Of a stretch of 64,000 nucleotides of DNA, positions 31,665 through 39,439 are shown in pieces (positions within the stretch are counted from its first letter, which is position 1; each line of letters begins with the position of its first letter). Made by a program: the position numbers and the translations under genes. The DNA is from CAZHLD01 sp964533185 (GTDB lineage Bacteria > Acidobacteriota > Terriglobia > Acidiferrales > UBA7541): assembly GCA_964533185.1 (NCBI GenBank), contig CAZHLD010000009.1:1-64000 (forward strand). Reading direction: 5' to 3'. The notes beneath the pieces were generated by a model, which saw only the letters and a list, made by a program, of their open reading frames with translations, had not been told where the DNA came from and did not search any database.

Positions 31665-32585
31665 GTGCCGAGCGGAATTGATCTCCGTGTCCAGGTCGGC
31701 GCGCTGCGCCTTGCCAATCCTGTCCTTGCCGCCAGCGGCACCTTCGGTTACGGAATTGAGTTCGCCCACCTCGTAGATCTCAACCGCCTCGGCGGCTTTG
31801 TCGTCAAAGGCCTCTCCCTCGAACCTCTGAACGGCCACCCCTCCCCGCGCCTGTGCGAGACGCCGGGCGGCATGTTGAACGCCGTCGGCCTGCAAAACCT
31901 CGGCGTTCGCGCCTTCATTGCCGAGAAGCTTCCCGCATTGCGGCAGTACCGCACCGCGATTATCGCCAACGTCTTCGGCCACACCATCGACGAGTACGTC
32001 GAGGTCGTCCGCATCCTCGAAGACGCCGAGGGCCTGGCTGCCTACGAGCTGAACATCTCCTGCCCCAACGTCAAGCGCGGCGGCCACCTCTTCGGAACCG
32101 ACCCAGCCATGACCGCCGAAGTTGTTTCCGCTGCCCGCCGGGCCGCCTCCCGCAGGCCCCTATGGGTCAAGCTTTCGCCTCTAGTCACGGATATCACCCT
32201 GACCGCGCAGGCAGCCGAGGAAGCCGGCGCGGACGCCCTCACCGTCGCCAACACCTATCCGGCCATGAGCGTAGATTATCGGACGCGCCGCTCCCGCCTG
32301 GGCAACCTGACCGGGGGCCTCTCCGGCCCGGCCATCAAACCGATGACCCTCCGCCTCGTCCACGAGGTCTGCCGGGCGGTTCGGATACCAGTTCTTGGAT
32401 TAGGGGGTATTCAAACGGCCGAGGACATCCTCGAATACCTTGTCGTGGGGGCCTCAGCCGTTCAGGTCGGGACAATAAATTTCGTTGATCCTCGGGCAAC
32501 TATCAGCCTGCTGGACGGTCTTAAGAAACTCTGTTTTTCTGAGAAAATAATGAATGTAAACGACTTACGCGGAACTCTTGCATAG
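31665..32585 (+). CDS. pyrD: dihydroorotate dehydrogenase, class 1B catalytic subunit
   Basis: Oxidises dihydroorotate to orotate using FMN. 306 residues from GTG 31665. The motifs are LANPVLAASGTFGYGIEF, GFVVKGLSLEPLNGHPSPRL, NAVGLQNLGV, YELNISCPNVKRGG (with the likely catalytic Cys), LWVKLSPLVTDI, and GGLSGPAIKPMTLRLVHEV with VPVLGLGGIQ-like residues (IPVLGLGGIQTAEDILEYLV). SCPNVK and the lack of a membrane helix point to the class 1B type, which normally teams with the FeS/FAD subunit PyrK. No pyrK is in the window. It is followed by rlpA, pyrF and selB on the same strand. Confidence 0.95.
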   Translation: MPSGIDLRVQVGALRLANPVLAASGTFGYGIEFAHLVDLNRLGGFVVKGLSLEPLNGHPSPRLCETPGGMLNAVGLQNLGVRAFIAEKLPALRQYRTAIIANVFGHTIDEYVEVVRILEDAEGLAAYELNISCPNVKRGGHLFGTDPAMTAEVVSAARRAASRRPLWVKLSPLVTDITLTAQAAEEAGADALTVANTYPAMSVDYRTRRSRLGNLTGGLSGPAIKPMTLRLVHEVCRAVRIPVLGLGGIQTAEDILEYLVVGASAVQVGTINFVDPRATISLLDGLKKLCFSEKIMNVNDLRGTLA

Positions 32586-32593
32586 TATTTTGG

Positions 32594-32622
32594 TTGAACT
32601 CCTGGTACGGCTGGGCTATTCT
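32594..32622 (+). promoter_or_regulatory. candidate promoter of rlpA-pyrF
   Basis: TTGAAC at 32594-32599, 17-base spacer, TATTCT at 32617-32622. Both boxes resemble the sigma-70 consensus, and the next start codon is 24 bases downstream. Confidence 0.5.
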
Positions 32623-32645
32623 CTCTTGATGGTTTGTGGTTAAAA

Positions 32646-33080
32646 ATGGACACTATGCGAAACAAACTCTTCATGGCATGGGCCGCCGGCCGGTGGCTGC
32701 TTCTGATGTTTCTGTTCACCCCGGCTTTGCAGGCTCCGCTGGTCGCCCGGCCAAGTGAACCCATTAAGCCACTCAAGGTCTGGGAGGGCACTGCCAGTTG
32801 GTATGGCTCCAACTTCCATGGTCGCAAGACTTCCAACGGGGAGATCTACGATATGAACGCCCCTACAGCCGCCCATCAGACTCTTCCTTTCGGCTCTCTG
32901 GTTCGTCTCGTCGACCTGAAGTCGGGAAAGAGCCAGATCGTCCGAATCAACGACCGTGGTCCATTCGTCGAGGGCCGCGAACTCGACGTTTCCGTCTACA
33001 CCGCCGTCCGTCTGGACATGCAGGAACGAGGTGTGGCGCGACTCCGCCTCGAGCTGCTTGAGGTTCCTAAGCGTCGGTGA
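32646..33080 (+). CDS. rlpA: RlpA-like double-psi beta-barrel protein
   Basis: The start at ATG 32646 follows the candidate promoter. ATG 32655 and TTG 32634 are alternatives, and none has a good ribosome site. The hydrophobic N-terminus (AAGRWLLLMFLFTPALQAPL) is a signal or anchor. The mature domain is a double-psi beta-barrel: GTASWYGSNFHGRKTSNGEI, AAHQTLPFGSLVRLVDLKSG, RINDRGPFVEGRELDVS. RlpA enzymes cut naked glycan strands of peptidoglycan in the periplasm. The family Asp in NDRGP and the GRKTSNGE region are present. The SPOR domain found in E. coli RlpA is missing. The stop overlaps pyrF. Confidence 0.9.
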   Translation: MDTMRNKLFMAWAAGRWLLLMFLFTPALQAPLVARPSEPIKPLKVWEGTASWYGSNFHGRKTSNGEIYDMNAPTAAHQTLPFGSLVRLVDLKSGKSQIVRINDRGPFVEGRELDVSVYTAVRLDMQERGVARLRLELLEVPKRR

Positions 33081-33805
33081 CCCCGGTATCCCACTGTAAG
33101 CTTATCGTAGCGCTGGACTTTGACCGCCTTGCCCCTGCCTTGCGCCTGGCTTGCAAGGTTGCCCCTTTTGCCGACATGTTCAAAGTCGGCGGCCAATTGT
33201 TCACCGCCGAAGGCCCCCGTGCCGTCCGGGCCTTGGCCCGGCTGGGCACCGGCATCTTCCTCGACCTCAAGTTTCACGACATCCCCAACACCGTCGCCGG
33301 GGCAGTCCAAGCGGCAGCCAGTCTGCCCGGCGTGCGTCTGATAAATGTCCACGCCACTGGCGGCCTTCAGATGATGCGCGCCGCGGCTAGGGCAGTCGTC
33401 GGCCGCCGGAATCGCCCCAAACTGCTCGCCGTTACAATTCTAACCAGCCTGGACTCAGCCGCCTTGCGCCGGATCGGTCTGGCGGGATCGCCCGAACGCC
33501 GCGCAGTCCAGCTCGCCCGCCTCGCCCGGGAAGCTGGCCTCGATGGTGTAATCGCCTCCGCCCATGAGATTCGAGCCATCCGCCGGGCTTGCGGCCAAAA
33601 CTTCCTGATTCTCGTGCCGGGCATCCGCCCTCGCCGGTCTGGTTCCTTCCGCCGGGACGACCAATCACGAGCTGCCACCCCAGCCGAAGCGGCCCGCGCC
33701 GGCGCCGACTTCATCGTCGTCGGTCGCCCCATCACCGCCGCACCTAATCCGGCCGCAGCCGCACGCGCCATTGCACATGAGCTTGCACTCGCCTCCCGCA
33801 ATTGA
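33077..33805 (+). CDS. pyrF: orotidine 5'-phosphate decarboxylase
   Basis: The last step of UMP synthesis. GTG 33077 overlaps the rlpA stop (GTGA). The 242-residue protein shows LIVALDFDRLAPALRLA, ADMFKVGGQLFTAEGP, the catalytic FLDLKFHDIPNTVAGAV (Asp-x-Lys-x-x-Asp; here DLKFHD), VNVHATGG-like INVHATGGLQMM, ILVPGIRPRR and ADFIVVGRPIT. The length and motifs fit the class typical of bacteria with pyrD close by. It is the second pyrimidine gene on the plus strand. Confidence 0.96.
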   Translation: MTPVSHCKLIVALDFDRLAPALRLACKVAPFADMFKVGGQLFTAEGPRAVRALARLGTGIFLDLKFHDIPNTVAGAVQAAASLPGVRLINVHATGGLQMMRAAARAVVGRRNRPKLLAVTILTSLDSAALRRIGLAGSPERRAVQLARLAREAGLDGVIASAHEIRAIRRACGQNFLILVPGIRPRRSGSFRRDDQSRAATPAEAARAGADFIVVGRPITAAPNPAAAARAIAHELALASRN

Positions 33806-33902
33806 CCCGCTCCCCCTGCTTGGTTAGCATCGCTCTGTTGTTCCGCCAGCCCAACTCCGCGGCGACCGCACTTCCGCTCTTGCCACTGGCGGGAGTTCGC
33901 CC

Positions 33903-35801
33903 ATGAAGAACGTCATCGTGGGCACGGCCGGCCACATCGACCACGGCAAGTCCGCCCTTGTCGAAGCTCTCACCGGCACCAACCCCGACCGGCTCGAAGA
34001 GGAAAAGCGCCGCGGCATCACCATTGACCTCGGCTTTGCCTTCCTCGAGCTCGAAGACGTCCGCATGGGCATCGTGGACGTTCCCGGCCACGAACGCTTC
34101 GTGCGCAACATGCTCTCCGGCGTGGGCGGCATTGACTTTGTTCTCCTCGTCGTCGCCGCCGACGAATCCATCAAGCCGCAGACGCGCGAGCACTTTGACA
34201 TTTGCCGCCTGCTCGGTATCCCGCGCGGAGTCGTCGCCCTCACCAAAGCCGATCTCGTCGAGCCTGATGTCCTGGGCCTTGTGCGCCTGGAGGTGGAGGA
34301 CTTTCTTCGCGGCTCGTTCCTCGACGGTTTTCCCATCGTCCCCGTCAGCTCCCGCACGGGGCAGGGAATCGATAATCTCAAGCGCGAGCTGCTTCGCGTC
34401 GCGCGTGAAGCTTCTCCGAAGAATGCAGCTCATCACTTCCGCCTGCCCATTGACCGCGCGTTTGCCATCAAGGGCTTCGGCACCGTCGTCACCGGCACTC
34501 TCGTCTCCGGCTCAGTTGCGCCCGAAGACGAAGTCGAACTCTTTCCCGCGCGCCGGAGCGTGCGCGTGCGCGGTGTACAGTCGGGCGAACATCCCGTCGA
34601 ACGCGCCTTCGCCGGTCAGCGCACCGCCCTCAATCTCGCCGGCGTGGATCTTTCTGAAGTCCACCGCGGCATGGTCCTCGCCGCACCCGGCCGCTTTGAG
34701 ACCACCCGCCGCATCGACGCCCGCGTCTCGCTTCTCCCCTCCGCGCGCCGCATGAAGAATCGCGCCCGCGTTCATTTCCACCAGGGCACCGCCAGCACCG
34801 TGGCTGAGGTTATCCTGCTCGATCGCACCGATCTTCCTCCGGGCGAATCCGCCTTCGCTCAGTTGCGCCTCAACGATCCGGTTTTGGCCCTTCCCGGCGA
34901 CCGCTTCATCCTCCGCCAGTTCTCGCCCGTCGTAACCATCGGCGGCGGCCTTGCTCTTGACGTCCTCGCCGAGCGCCACAGGCAACGCGACACGGGCGTG
35001 ATCCCCCTGCTCCAAACACTTGAAAAAGGCAGCCGCGAGGAAATCCTCTCTGCTCTGGCCGCGGCCACGCCGCGCGGTCTCGAAATGAGCCAAATAGTCA
35101 GCCGCACCGGCTGGCTCGAGCAGGAAGTGATCGAAACCGCTCGCCTCCTCGCCCAACAAGGCAAGCTGCGCGTGGTCGGCGAACAGCCCCTCGTCATCGT
35201 CTCAAGCGACCGGCTCGCCGAGTGCGTCGCCCGCATCCGCGCTGAAGTGGATGGCTTTCACCGCGCGCATCCTCTTGTCGAAGGCATCCCCAAGGACGAC
35301 CTCCGCGCCCGCGCCGCTGCAGGCGTCTTCCCGGAAGTCTTCGCTGCGGCGCTCGACCAGCTTGCCGCCGACGGCTGGCTCGTCCTTGCCGGCGACACCG
35401 TCAAGCGCGCCGGCCGTGCGATCGCCCTTCAGCCTGAAGAGGCCCGCGCCAAGCAGCAAATCGAAGAAGCCTTCGCCCGCACCGGCCTGACTGTGCCTTC
35501 GGTGAAAGAGGTCCTGGCGAAGTTGACCGTGGAACCCAGGCGCGCCGAGAAAATTCTCCAGCTCCTCCTGCGCGAACAAGTGCTCGTGAAAGTGGCCGAC
35601 GATCTGGTCTTCCACCGCGACGCGCTGGCCCGACTCCGCCAGCTTCTCTCCGACTACAAAAAGAAAAACGGCCAACGCTTGCCCATCGCCGCCTTCAAGG
35701 AGCTCACCGGCATCAGCCGCAAGTACGCCATCCCCCTGCTCGAATACCTCGACCGCCAGCGCGTCACCCGCCGCGTCGGAGATGAGCGCGTGATTCTGTG
35801 A
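33903..35801 (+). CDS. selB: selenocysteine-specific translation elongation factor SelB
   Basis: SelB delivers Sec-tRNA to ribosomes paused at UGA with a SECIS hairpin. 632 residues (family 600-640). The G domain shows GTAGHIDHGKSALVEALTG (G1), RGITIDLGFAFLE (G2), DVPGHERFVRNM (G3) and ALTKADLVEP (TKAD, G4). EF-Tu-like domains II and III follow (residues about 175-340: FAIKGFGTVVTGTLVSGSV), then a C-terminal half made of winged helices (residues about 380-632), which bind the SECIS. The end reads SRKYAIPLLEYLDRQRVTRR, typical of WH4. selA, selD and tRNA-Sec are not adjacent. Two genes that would use it are at 9710 and 59562. Confidence 0.97.
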   Translation: MKNVIVGTAGHIDHGKSALVEALTGTNPDRLEEEKRRGITIDLGFAFLELEDVRMGIVDVPGHERFVRNMLSGVGGIDFVLLVVAADESIKPQTREHFDICRLLGIPRGVVALTKADLVEPDVLGLVRLEVEDFLRGSFLDGFPIVPVSSRTGQGIDNLKRELLRVAREASPKNAAHHFRLPIDRAFAIKGFGTVVTGTLVSGSVAPEDEVELFPARRSVRVRGVQSGEHPVERAFAGQRTALNLAGVDLSEVHRGMVLAAPGRFETTRRIDARVSLLPSARRMKNRARVHFHQGTASTVAEVILLDRTDLPPGESAFAQLRLNDPVLALPGDRFILRQFSPVVTIGGGLALDVLAERHRQRDTGVIPLLQTLEKGSREEILSALAAATPRGLEMSQIVSRTGWLEQEVIETARLLAQQGKLRVVGEQPLVIVSSDRLAECVARIRAEVDGFHRAHPLVEGIPKDDLRARAAAGVFPEVFAAALDQLAADGWLVLAGDTVKRAGRAIALQPEEARAKQQIEEAFARTGLTVPSVKEVLAKLTVEPRRAEKILQLLLREQVLVKVADDLVFHRDALARLRQLLSDYKKKNGQRLPIAAFKELTGISRKYAIPLLEYLDRQRVTRRVGDERVIL

Positions 35802-35858
35802 GTTGCCCTGGCATCCGGCCTGATTCGGCCTTCCGCAGAGCTGGTCGCGGAAGTCTTA

Positions 35859-35887
35859 TTGACCGGGGGCGTCCCGGAGCCTAGAAT
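35859..35887 (+). promoter_or_regulatory. promoter of tatA
   Basis: TTGACC (35859-35864), a 17-base spacer and TAGAAT (35882-35887). It is the best sigma-70-type promoter in the window, 21 bases before the tatA start. Confidence 0.65.
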
Positions 35888-35908
35888 CGCTGGTGGGAGG
35901 ATTTATCC

Positions 35909-36082
35909 ATGAGGTTTGGTCCGACCGAACTGCTCATTATCCTGGCTATCGTTCTCGTGCTCTTCGGCGCAAAGAAAATCCCCGAGTTGGCCCGCGGCCT
36001 GGGCGAAGGGATTCGCAATTTCAAGGACGGCATGCGTGACGACAAGCCCGCCGGCGAAAAGCCCGCCGAAGAAAAAAAGTAA
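35909..36082 (+). CDS. tatA: twin-arginine translocase subunit TatA/TatE
   Basis: A 57-residue protein starting MRFGPTELLIILAIVLVLFG, one membrane helix followed by AKKIPELARGLGEGIRNFKD, the conserved amphipathic helix with the FG hinge. The C-terminus is short and charged (KPAEEKK). TatA forms the pore for folded proteins exported with twin-arginine signals. GGGAGG precedes the ATG by nine bases and a good promoter lies upstream. tatB and tatC are not next to it. A frame at 35916-36158 is a shadow. Confidence 0.93.
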   Translation: MRFGPTELLIILAIVLVLFGAKKIPELARGLGEGIRNFKDGMRDDKPAGEKPAEEKK

Positions 36083-36154
36083 CCAGCTCGCTCGTGCAAG
36101 AGTTTTGCGGGAATTCTTCGGAACGGGCGGCCTGTGCGGCCGCCCGACTTGTTT

Positions 36155-36739
36155 CTAGGCTTGGCTTTCTTTCCAACCCATCTCACTCAGCATGCGGTAG
36201 AGCCGCGCCAGCGGCAGCCCAACCACGTTGAAGTAGCAGCCTTCCACTCGGGCTACGAACCGCCCGCCGCGTCCCTGGATCGCATACGCACCGGCCTTAT
36301 CGAGTGGCTCCCCGCTGGCCACATACGCTTCGATTTCCGCTTCGGTGAGTGGTGCGAACGTAACTTGCGTCGTCTCCAGTTCAACCCGCGCCGCGCCTCC
36401 AGGAATCCTCAGCACGGCCAGCCCGGTAAGCACCTGATGCGTGCGCCCGCCAAGCCGCCTCAGCATCTGTGCGGCATCCTCGGCCGACGCTGGCTTACCG
36501 AGCACCTCTCCATCCATCACAACCACGGTATCCGCAGCAATCACGATCGCCGGCGGGCTGATGCGTGCCGCTACGGCGCGTGCTTTCACTTCGGCCAGCC
36601 GCCGGACGTACGCCTCGGCCGGCTCCCCTTCGCGTCGCGATTCATCCACGCCGGCGGCAATCGCCTCGAAGGCGAAGCCCGCGTCGGCCAGCACTTCAGC
36701 GCGCCGGGGCGAGCCCGAGGCAAGGACGAGCTTGGTCAC
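36155..36739 (-). CDS. maf: Maf family nucleotide pyrophosphatase
   Basis: A 194-residue Maf protein: KLVLASGSPRRAEVLADAGF at the N-terminus, AGVDESRREGEPAEAYVRRL, IAADTVVVMDGEVLGKP and ETTQVTFAPLTEAEIEAYV, followed by AGAYAIQGRGGRFVARVEG. Maf enzymes hydrolyse non-canonical or canonical nucleoside triphosphates (dTTP/UTP or m7GTP types) and influence cell division. The DESRREGE and AYAIQGRG sequences fit the dTTP/UTP-type better, as I judge by eye. It converges with tatA. Confidence 0.93.
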   Translation of the reverse strand: MTKLVLASGSPRRAEVLADAGFAFEAIAAGVDESRREGEPAEAYVRRLAEVKARAVAARISPPAIVIAADTVVVMDGEVLGKPASAEDAAQMLRRLGGRTHQVLTGLAVLRIPGGAARVELETTQVTFAPLTEAEIEAYVASGEPLDKAGAYAIQGRGGRFVARVEGCYFNVVGLPLARLYRMLSEMGWKESQA

Positions 36740-36762
36740 CGGCCGCCGTAGCTCCTTCGCGT

Positions 36763-37338
36763 CTAGCGAATCCTTAGCGAGGTTCTCGTCGTGAAGCGCA
36801 GTTGCGATTCCGCGGTGAATTCGATGTCTTTCTTCCCGGTGGCCGCCGCGCCGACTGTCCCTGCGCCAGCGCCGACCGCTGCGCCGATGGCCGCTCCCTT
36901 GCCGCCGCCCGCAATCGCTCCGATAAGCGCTCCGGCCGCGGTGCCGCCGCCGATCGCCACTACGTTACGCTTGTTGTGGTTGGGGCCGGTCTGGCTCCAG
37001 AGGTTCGACGCCACGGCATAGCTCCTGCCGTTTACCACCACCGAGGTTACCCGCAGCGAGAGCTTCGCCGGCGTCTGCAACCGCCCGGAGGCCTGCACGG
37101 CCGCCACGCTGACGGTCGCTTTCGATCCCTTCGGGACCACTGTCCTCCCGTTGACCACCACGTTCTGGGCCACACTGCCCGCCAGCTTGTCTCCCACCCT
37201 GGCGGTCTTCGAACTCACTGACTGGTCCAGCGAAACGATCACTTCCGTGCCTACTGGCACGGTTCCCTGCGCAAGCACCACCACCGGCAGAATTGCCGCC
37301 AGTGCCGCTGCCAGTACACCTATTCTGAGCTTTCGCAT
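36763..37338 (-). CDS. exported glycine-zipper protein
   Basis: A 191-residue protein with signal peptide (MRKLRIGVLAAALAAILPVV, cleavage after VLAQ). A beta-rich region (VGTEVIVSLDQSVSSKTARV, VVNGRTVVPKGSKATVSV) resembles the TrbI-like/BON-neighbour folds seen in acidobacterial secreted proteins. It is followed by a glycine-zipper segment (GGGTAAGALIGAIAGGGKGA and AAIGAAVGAGAGTVGAAATG, residues about 130-165) that could insert in a membrane. It lies 23 bases upstream of maf on the same strand. Confidence 0.75.
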   Translation of the reverse strand: MRKLRIGVLAAALAAILPVVVLAQGTVPVGTEVIVSLDQSVSSKTARVGDKLAGSVAQNVVVNGRTVVPKGSKATVSVAAVQASGRLQTPAKLSLRVTSVVVNGRSYAVASNLWSQTGPNHNKRNVVAIGGGTAAGALIGAIAGGGKGAAIGAAVGAGAGTVGAAATGKKDIEFTAESQLRFTTRTSLRIR

Positions 37339-37422
37339 GGCTGTTCCCCTCTCGAATTAGAATTCCGGGCTAGCGTGAAAAGTGTATCAGAATCCCGGCG
37401 GGTGTGCGGCTAGGCTGAGGGC

Positions 37423-38295
37423 TCAGATGCTTGTGTGGAAACCCTCCTCAGTCTCCTCGACCAGAAGGTTGTCAATCAGTCGGGTCGTGCCGATGAAGAC
37501 CGCCAGCAGCAGGAAGCACGCCCGCCGCAGCCGCGTCACCTGCTCGAACGACTCCACGTCCACCACCTCGGCGTAATCCGTCGATGCCAATGGTTCAGCA
37601 TCCAGCACGCACCGCATCGCCGCGATCAGCCGCCCCGCGTCGCGTTCGCCGCCGGTGATTTCGCTCTGGGCCGCCCGCAGCGCCCGGTTCAGCACCGTCG
37701 CCGCCCGGCGTTCTTCGGGCGCAAGATAGGCATTGCGCGACGCCATCGCCAGCCCGTCCGCCTCGCGCACAATCGGACAGATCACAATTTCCGCGTCCAG
37801 GTTGAGGTCTGCCGCCATCTTGTATACCACGTGCGCCTGCTGCGCGTCCTTGCGACCGAAATACGCGAGCCGCGGCCCAACAATCTCCAGCAGCTTCAGC
37901 ACCACCGTCGTCACCCCGCGGAAATGCCCCAAGCGCGAGCGCCCCTCGTGTAACTCGCTGATCCTTTCCACATCCACGTAGGTGCTGAAGCCCGGCGGAT
38001 ACATTTCGGCCACGCTCGGCGCAAAGAGATACTCCACTCCAAGCGATTCGAGCATCGCTCGGTCCGCCTCGAACTGCCGTGGATATTTCTCCAGGTCTTC
38101 TTTCGGGCCAAACTGCTTCGGGTTGACGAAGATCGAAACGACCACCGGCTGGCACTGCTGTTGCGCCGCTCGCACAAGCGAGAGATGTCCTTCGTGCAGC
38201 GCCCCCATCGTCGGCACCAAACCGACAACGCGCCCTGCGGCCCGCGCCTCGCGCGCCACCTGCTTCATCCATTTAACCGTGTGGATTGTTTCCAT
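37423..38295 (-). CDS. panC: pantothenate synthetase
   Basis: Joins pantoate and beta-alanine with ATP. The 290-residue protein shows VGLVPTMGALHEGHLSLVRA (HIGH-like ATP site), VSIFVNPKQFGPKEDLEKYP, FRGVTTVVLKLLEIVGPRLA, YFGRKDAQQAHVV and MASRNAYLAPEERRAA. panB is 1.1 kb upstream on the same strand, with two DinB genes in between, so the pantothenate pair is part of one minus-strand group. Confidence 0.97.
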   Translation of the reverse strand: METIHTVKWMKQVAREARAAGRVVGLVPTMGALHEGHLSLVRAAQQQCQPVVVSIFVNPKQFGPKEDLEKYPRQFEADRAMLESLGVEYLFAPSVAEMYPPGFSTYVDVERISELHEGRSRLGHFRGVTTVVLKLLEIVGPRLAYFGRKDAQQAHVVYKMAADLNLDAEIVICPIVREADGLAMASRNAYLAPEERRAATVLNRALRAAQSEITGGERDAGRLIAAMRCVLDAEPLASTDYAEVVDVESFEQVTRLRRACFLLLAVFIGTTRLIDNLLVEETEEGFHTSI

Positions 38296-38328
38296 CGAGA
38301 GCCAGCTCCGGCTCGCCTGGCGCAGATT

Positions 38329-38838
38329 TCATTCTTCCAGCTGGCCGGCCAGTGCGTCGTAGTAGCGCAGCAGGTCGGTCGCGCGCGGTTTGGCTCCCAG
38401 TTGCCGGAGCAGTGTGGTGACTTGCCCGCGGTGGTAAGTACCGTGGTTCACCAGGTGGTGCAGCATGGACATGAGCGGGTAGCCAAACCGGTTCCCCCTC
38501 AGGTTTCGATATTCGATCACCCGGTCGAGATCGCTCGGCTTGAGACCCGCCACAAATTCTGCAAGCCCTCGTTCGATCTCCACCCAGCGCTCCTGCATGC
38601 TCGCTAGTGTCGGGAACTCGGACTCCGGCAGCAAAGCCTCCGGCGAACGCCCCTGCCATCGCTCCAGCCAGATCCATTCCCCGCCCAGTATGTGGACCAG
38701 CGTCCCGCGTACAGACCCGAAACTGGTGCTCAAATCCTGCGAGAACTGCTTCTCGGTCAACGCGGCGCACGCCTCCAGCGTGCGATGGTTCGCCCAGGCA
38801 TTGTAGTGGTAGAGCGCGCGGATGGTTTCTAGACTCAT
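38329..38838 (-). CDS. DinB family protein (copy 2 of tandem pair)
   Basis: 169 residues from ATG 38838. DinB-type four-helix bundle: LYHYNAWANHRTLEACAALT, then VRGTLVHILGGEWIWLERWQ and MLHHLVNHGTYHRGQVTTLL. The three histidines that bind metal in DinB/YfiT proteins are visible (HILGGEW, HHLVNH, HRGQ). They are metal-dependent enzymes of the mycothiol/bacillithiol transferase superfamily, with specific reactions unknown. The gene is a clear duplicate of the neighbour at 38870-39379, similar along its whole length. Confidence 0.9.
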   Translation of the reverse strand: MSLETIRALYHYNAWANHRTLEACAALTEKQFSQDLSTSFGSVRGTLVHILGGEWIWLERWQGRSPEALLPESEFPTLASMQERWVEIERGLAEFVAGLKPSDLDRVIEYRNLRGNRFGYPLMSMLHHLVNHGTYHRGQVTTLLRQLGAKPRATDLLRYYDALAGQLEE

Positions 38839-38869
38839 TGTTTTCTCGGGAAGACTTCCGCGCTCACAA

Positions 38870-39379
38870 TTACGCGGAAGCCTGAGCGGCTCGTTCGCGG
38901 TAGAAGGCAATCAAGTCGGTGGCTGTCGGCTTGGCGCCCAACTGCCGCAGCAGCGTGGTGAGCTGCCCGCGGTGGTAGGTGCCGTGATTCACCAGATGCT
39001 GAAGCATCTGCCAGAGCGGGTGCGTGTACGGCACGCCGGCGGTCGTGCGGATGGAGTGCGTGCGCGCCAGGTCGTCGGGCGTAAGACCGGCAACAAAGTC
39101 CAGTAGGTCGCGCTCGAGCGGCCCCCAGTTCGCGCGGACGCTGGCCAGGTCGGCGTACTGCTCGGCCGACGGTAGCGAGGTCGGCAAGCGCCCGTGCCAG
39201 CGCTCCAGCCAGATCCATTCCGCGCCCTTGATGTGTGCGAGCGTGTCCCGCACGGACGAAAAGCTCGACCCTAGGTGGCGTGTGAACTGTTCGTGGGTCA
39301 GCGCAGCACAGGCGTCCAGCACGCGATGGTTGGCCCAGGAGTTGTAATCGTAGAGCAGGCGGATCTCGTCTGGTGTCAT
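38870..39379 (-). CDS. DinB family protein (copy 1 of tandem pair)
   Basis: 169 residues: LLYDYNSWANHRVLDACAAL, VRDTLAHIKGAEWIWLERWH, MLQHLVNHGTYHRGQLTTLL. The metal histidines match those of the next copy, as do the N- and C-terminal ends (GQLTTLLRQLGAKPTATDLI). The 31-base spacing and same strand show a tandem duplication. Sequence differences are spread over the length, so the event is not recent. Both sit between panB and panC. Confidence 0.9.
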   Translation of the reverse strand: MTPDEIRLLYDYNSWANHRVLDACAALTHEQFTRHLGSSFSSVRDTLAHIKGAEWIWLERWHGRLPTSLPSAEQYADLASVRANWGPLERDLLDFVAGLTPDDLARTHSIRTTAGVPYTHPLWQMLQHLVNHGTYHRGQLTTLLRQLGAKPTATDLIAFYRERAAQASA

Positions 39380-39439
39380 GACCCCCTCAAAGTCGGCGAG
39401 ATGGTGTGACCAAATTCGGCCGTCGGTGTGACGCCACTG

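Noticed and set aside
35802..35908. tRNA-Sec (selC) near selB
   Set aside because: No cloverleaf with a UCA anticodon was seen in the spaces on either side of selB.
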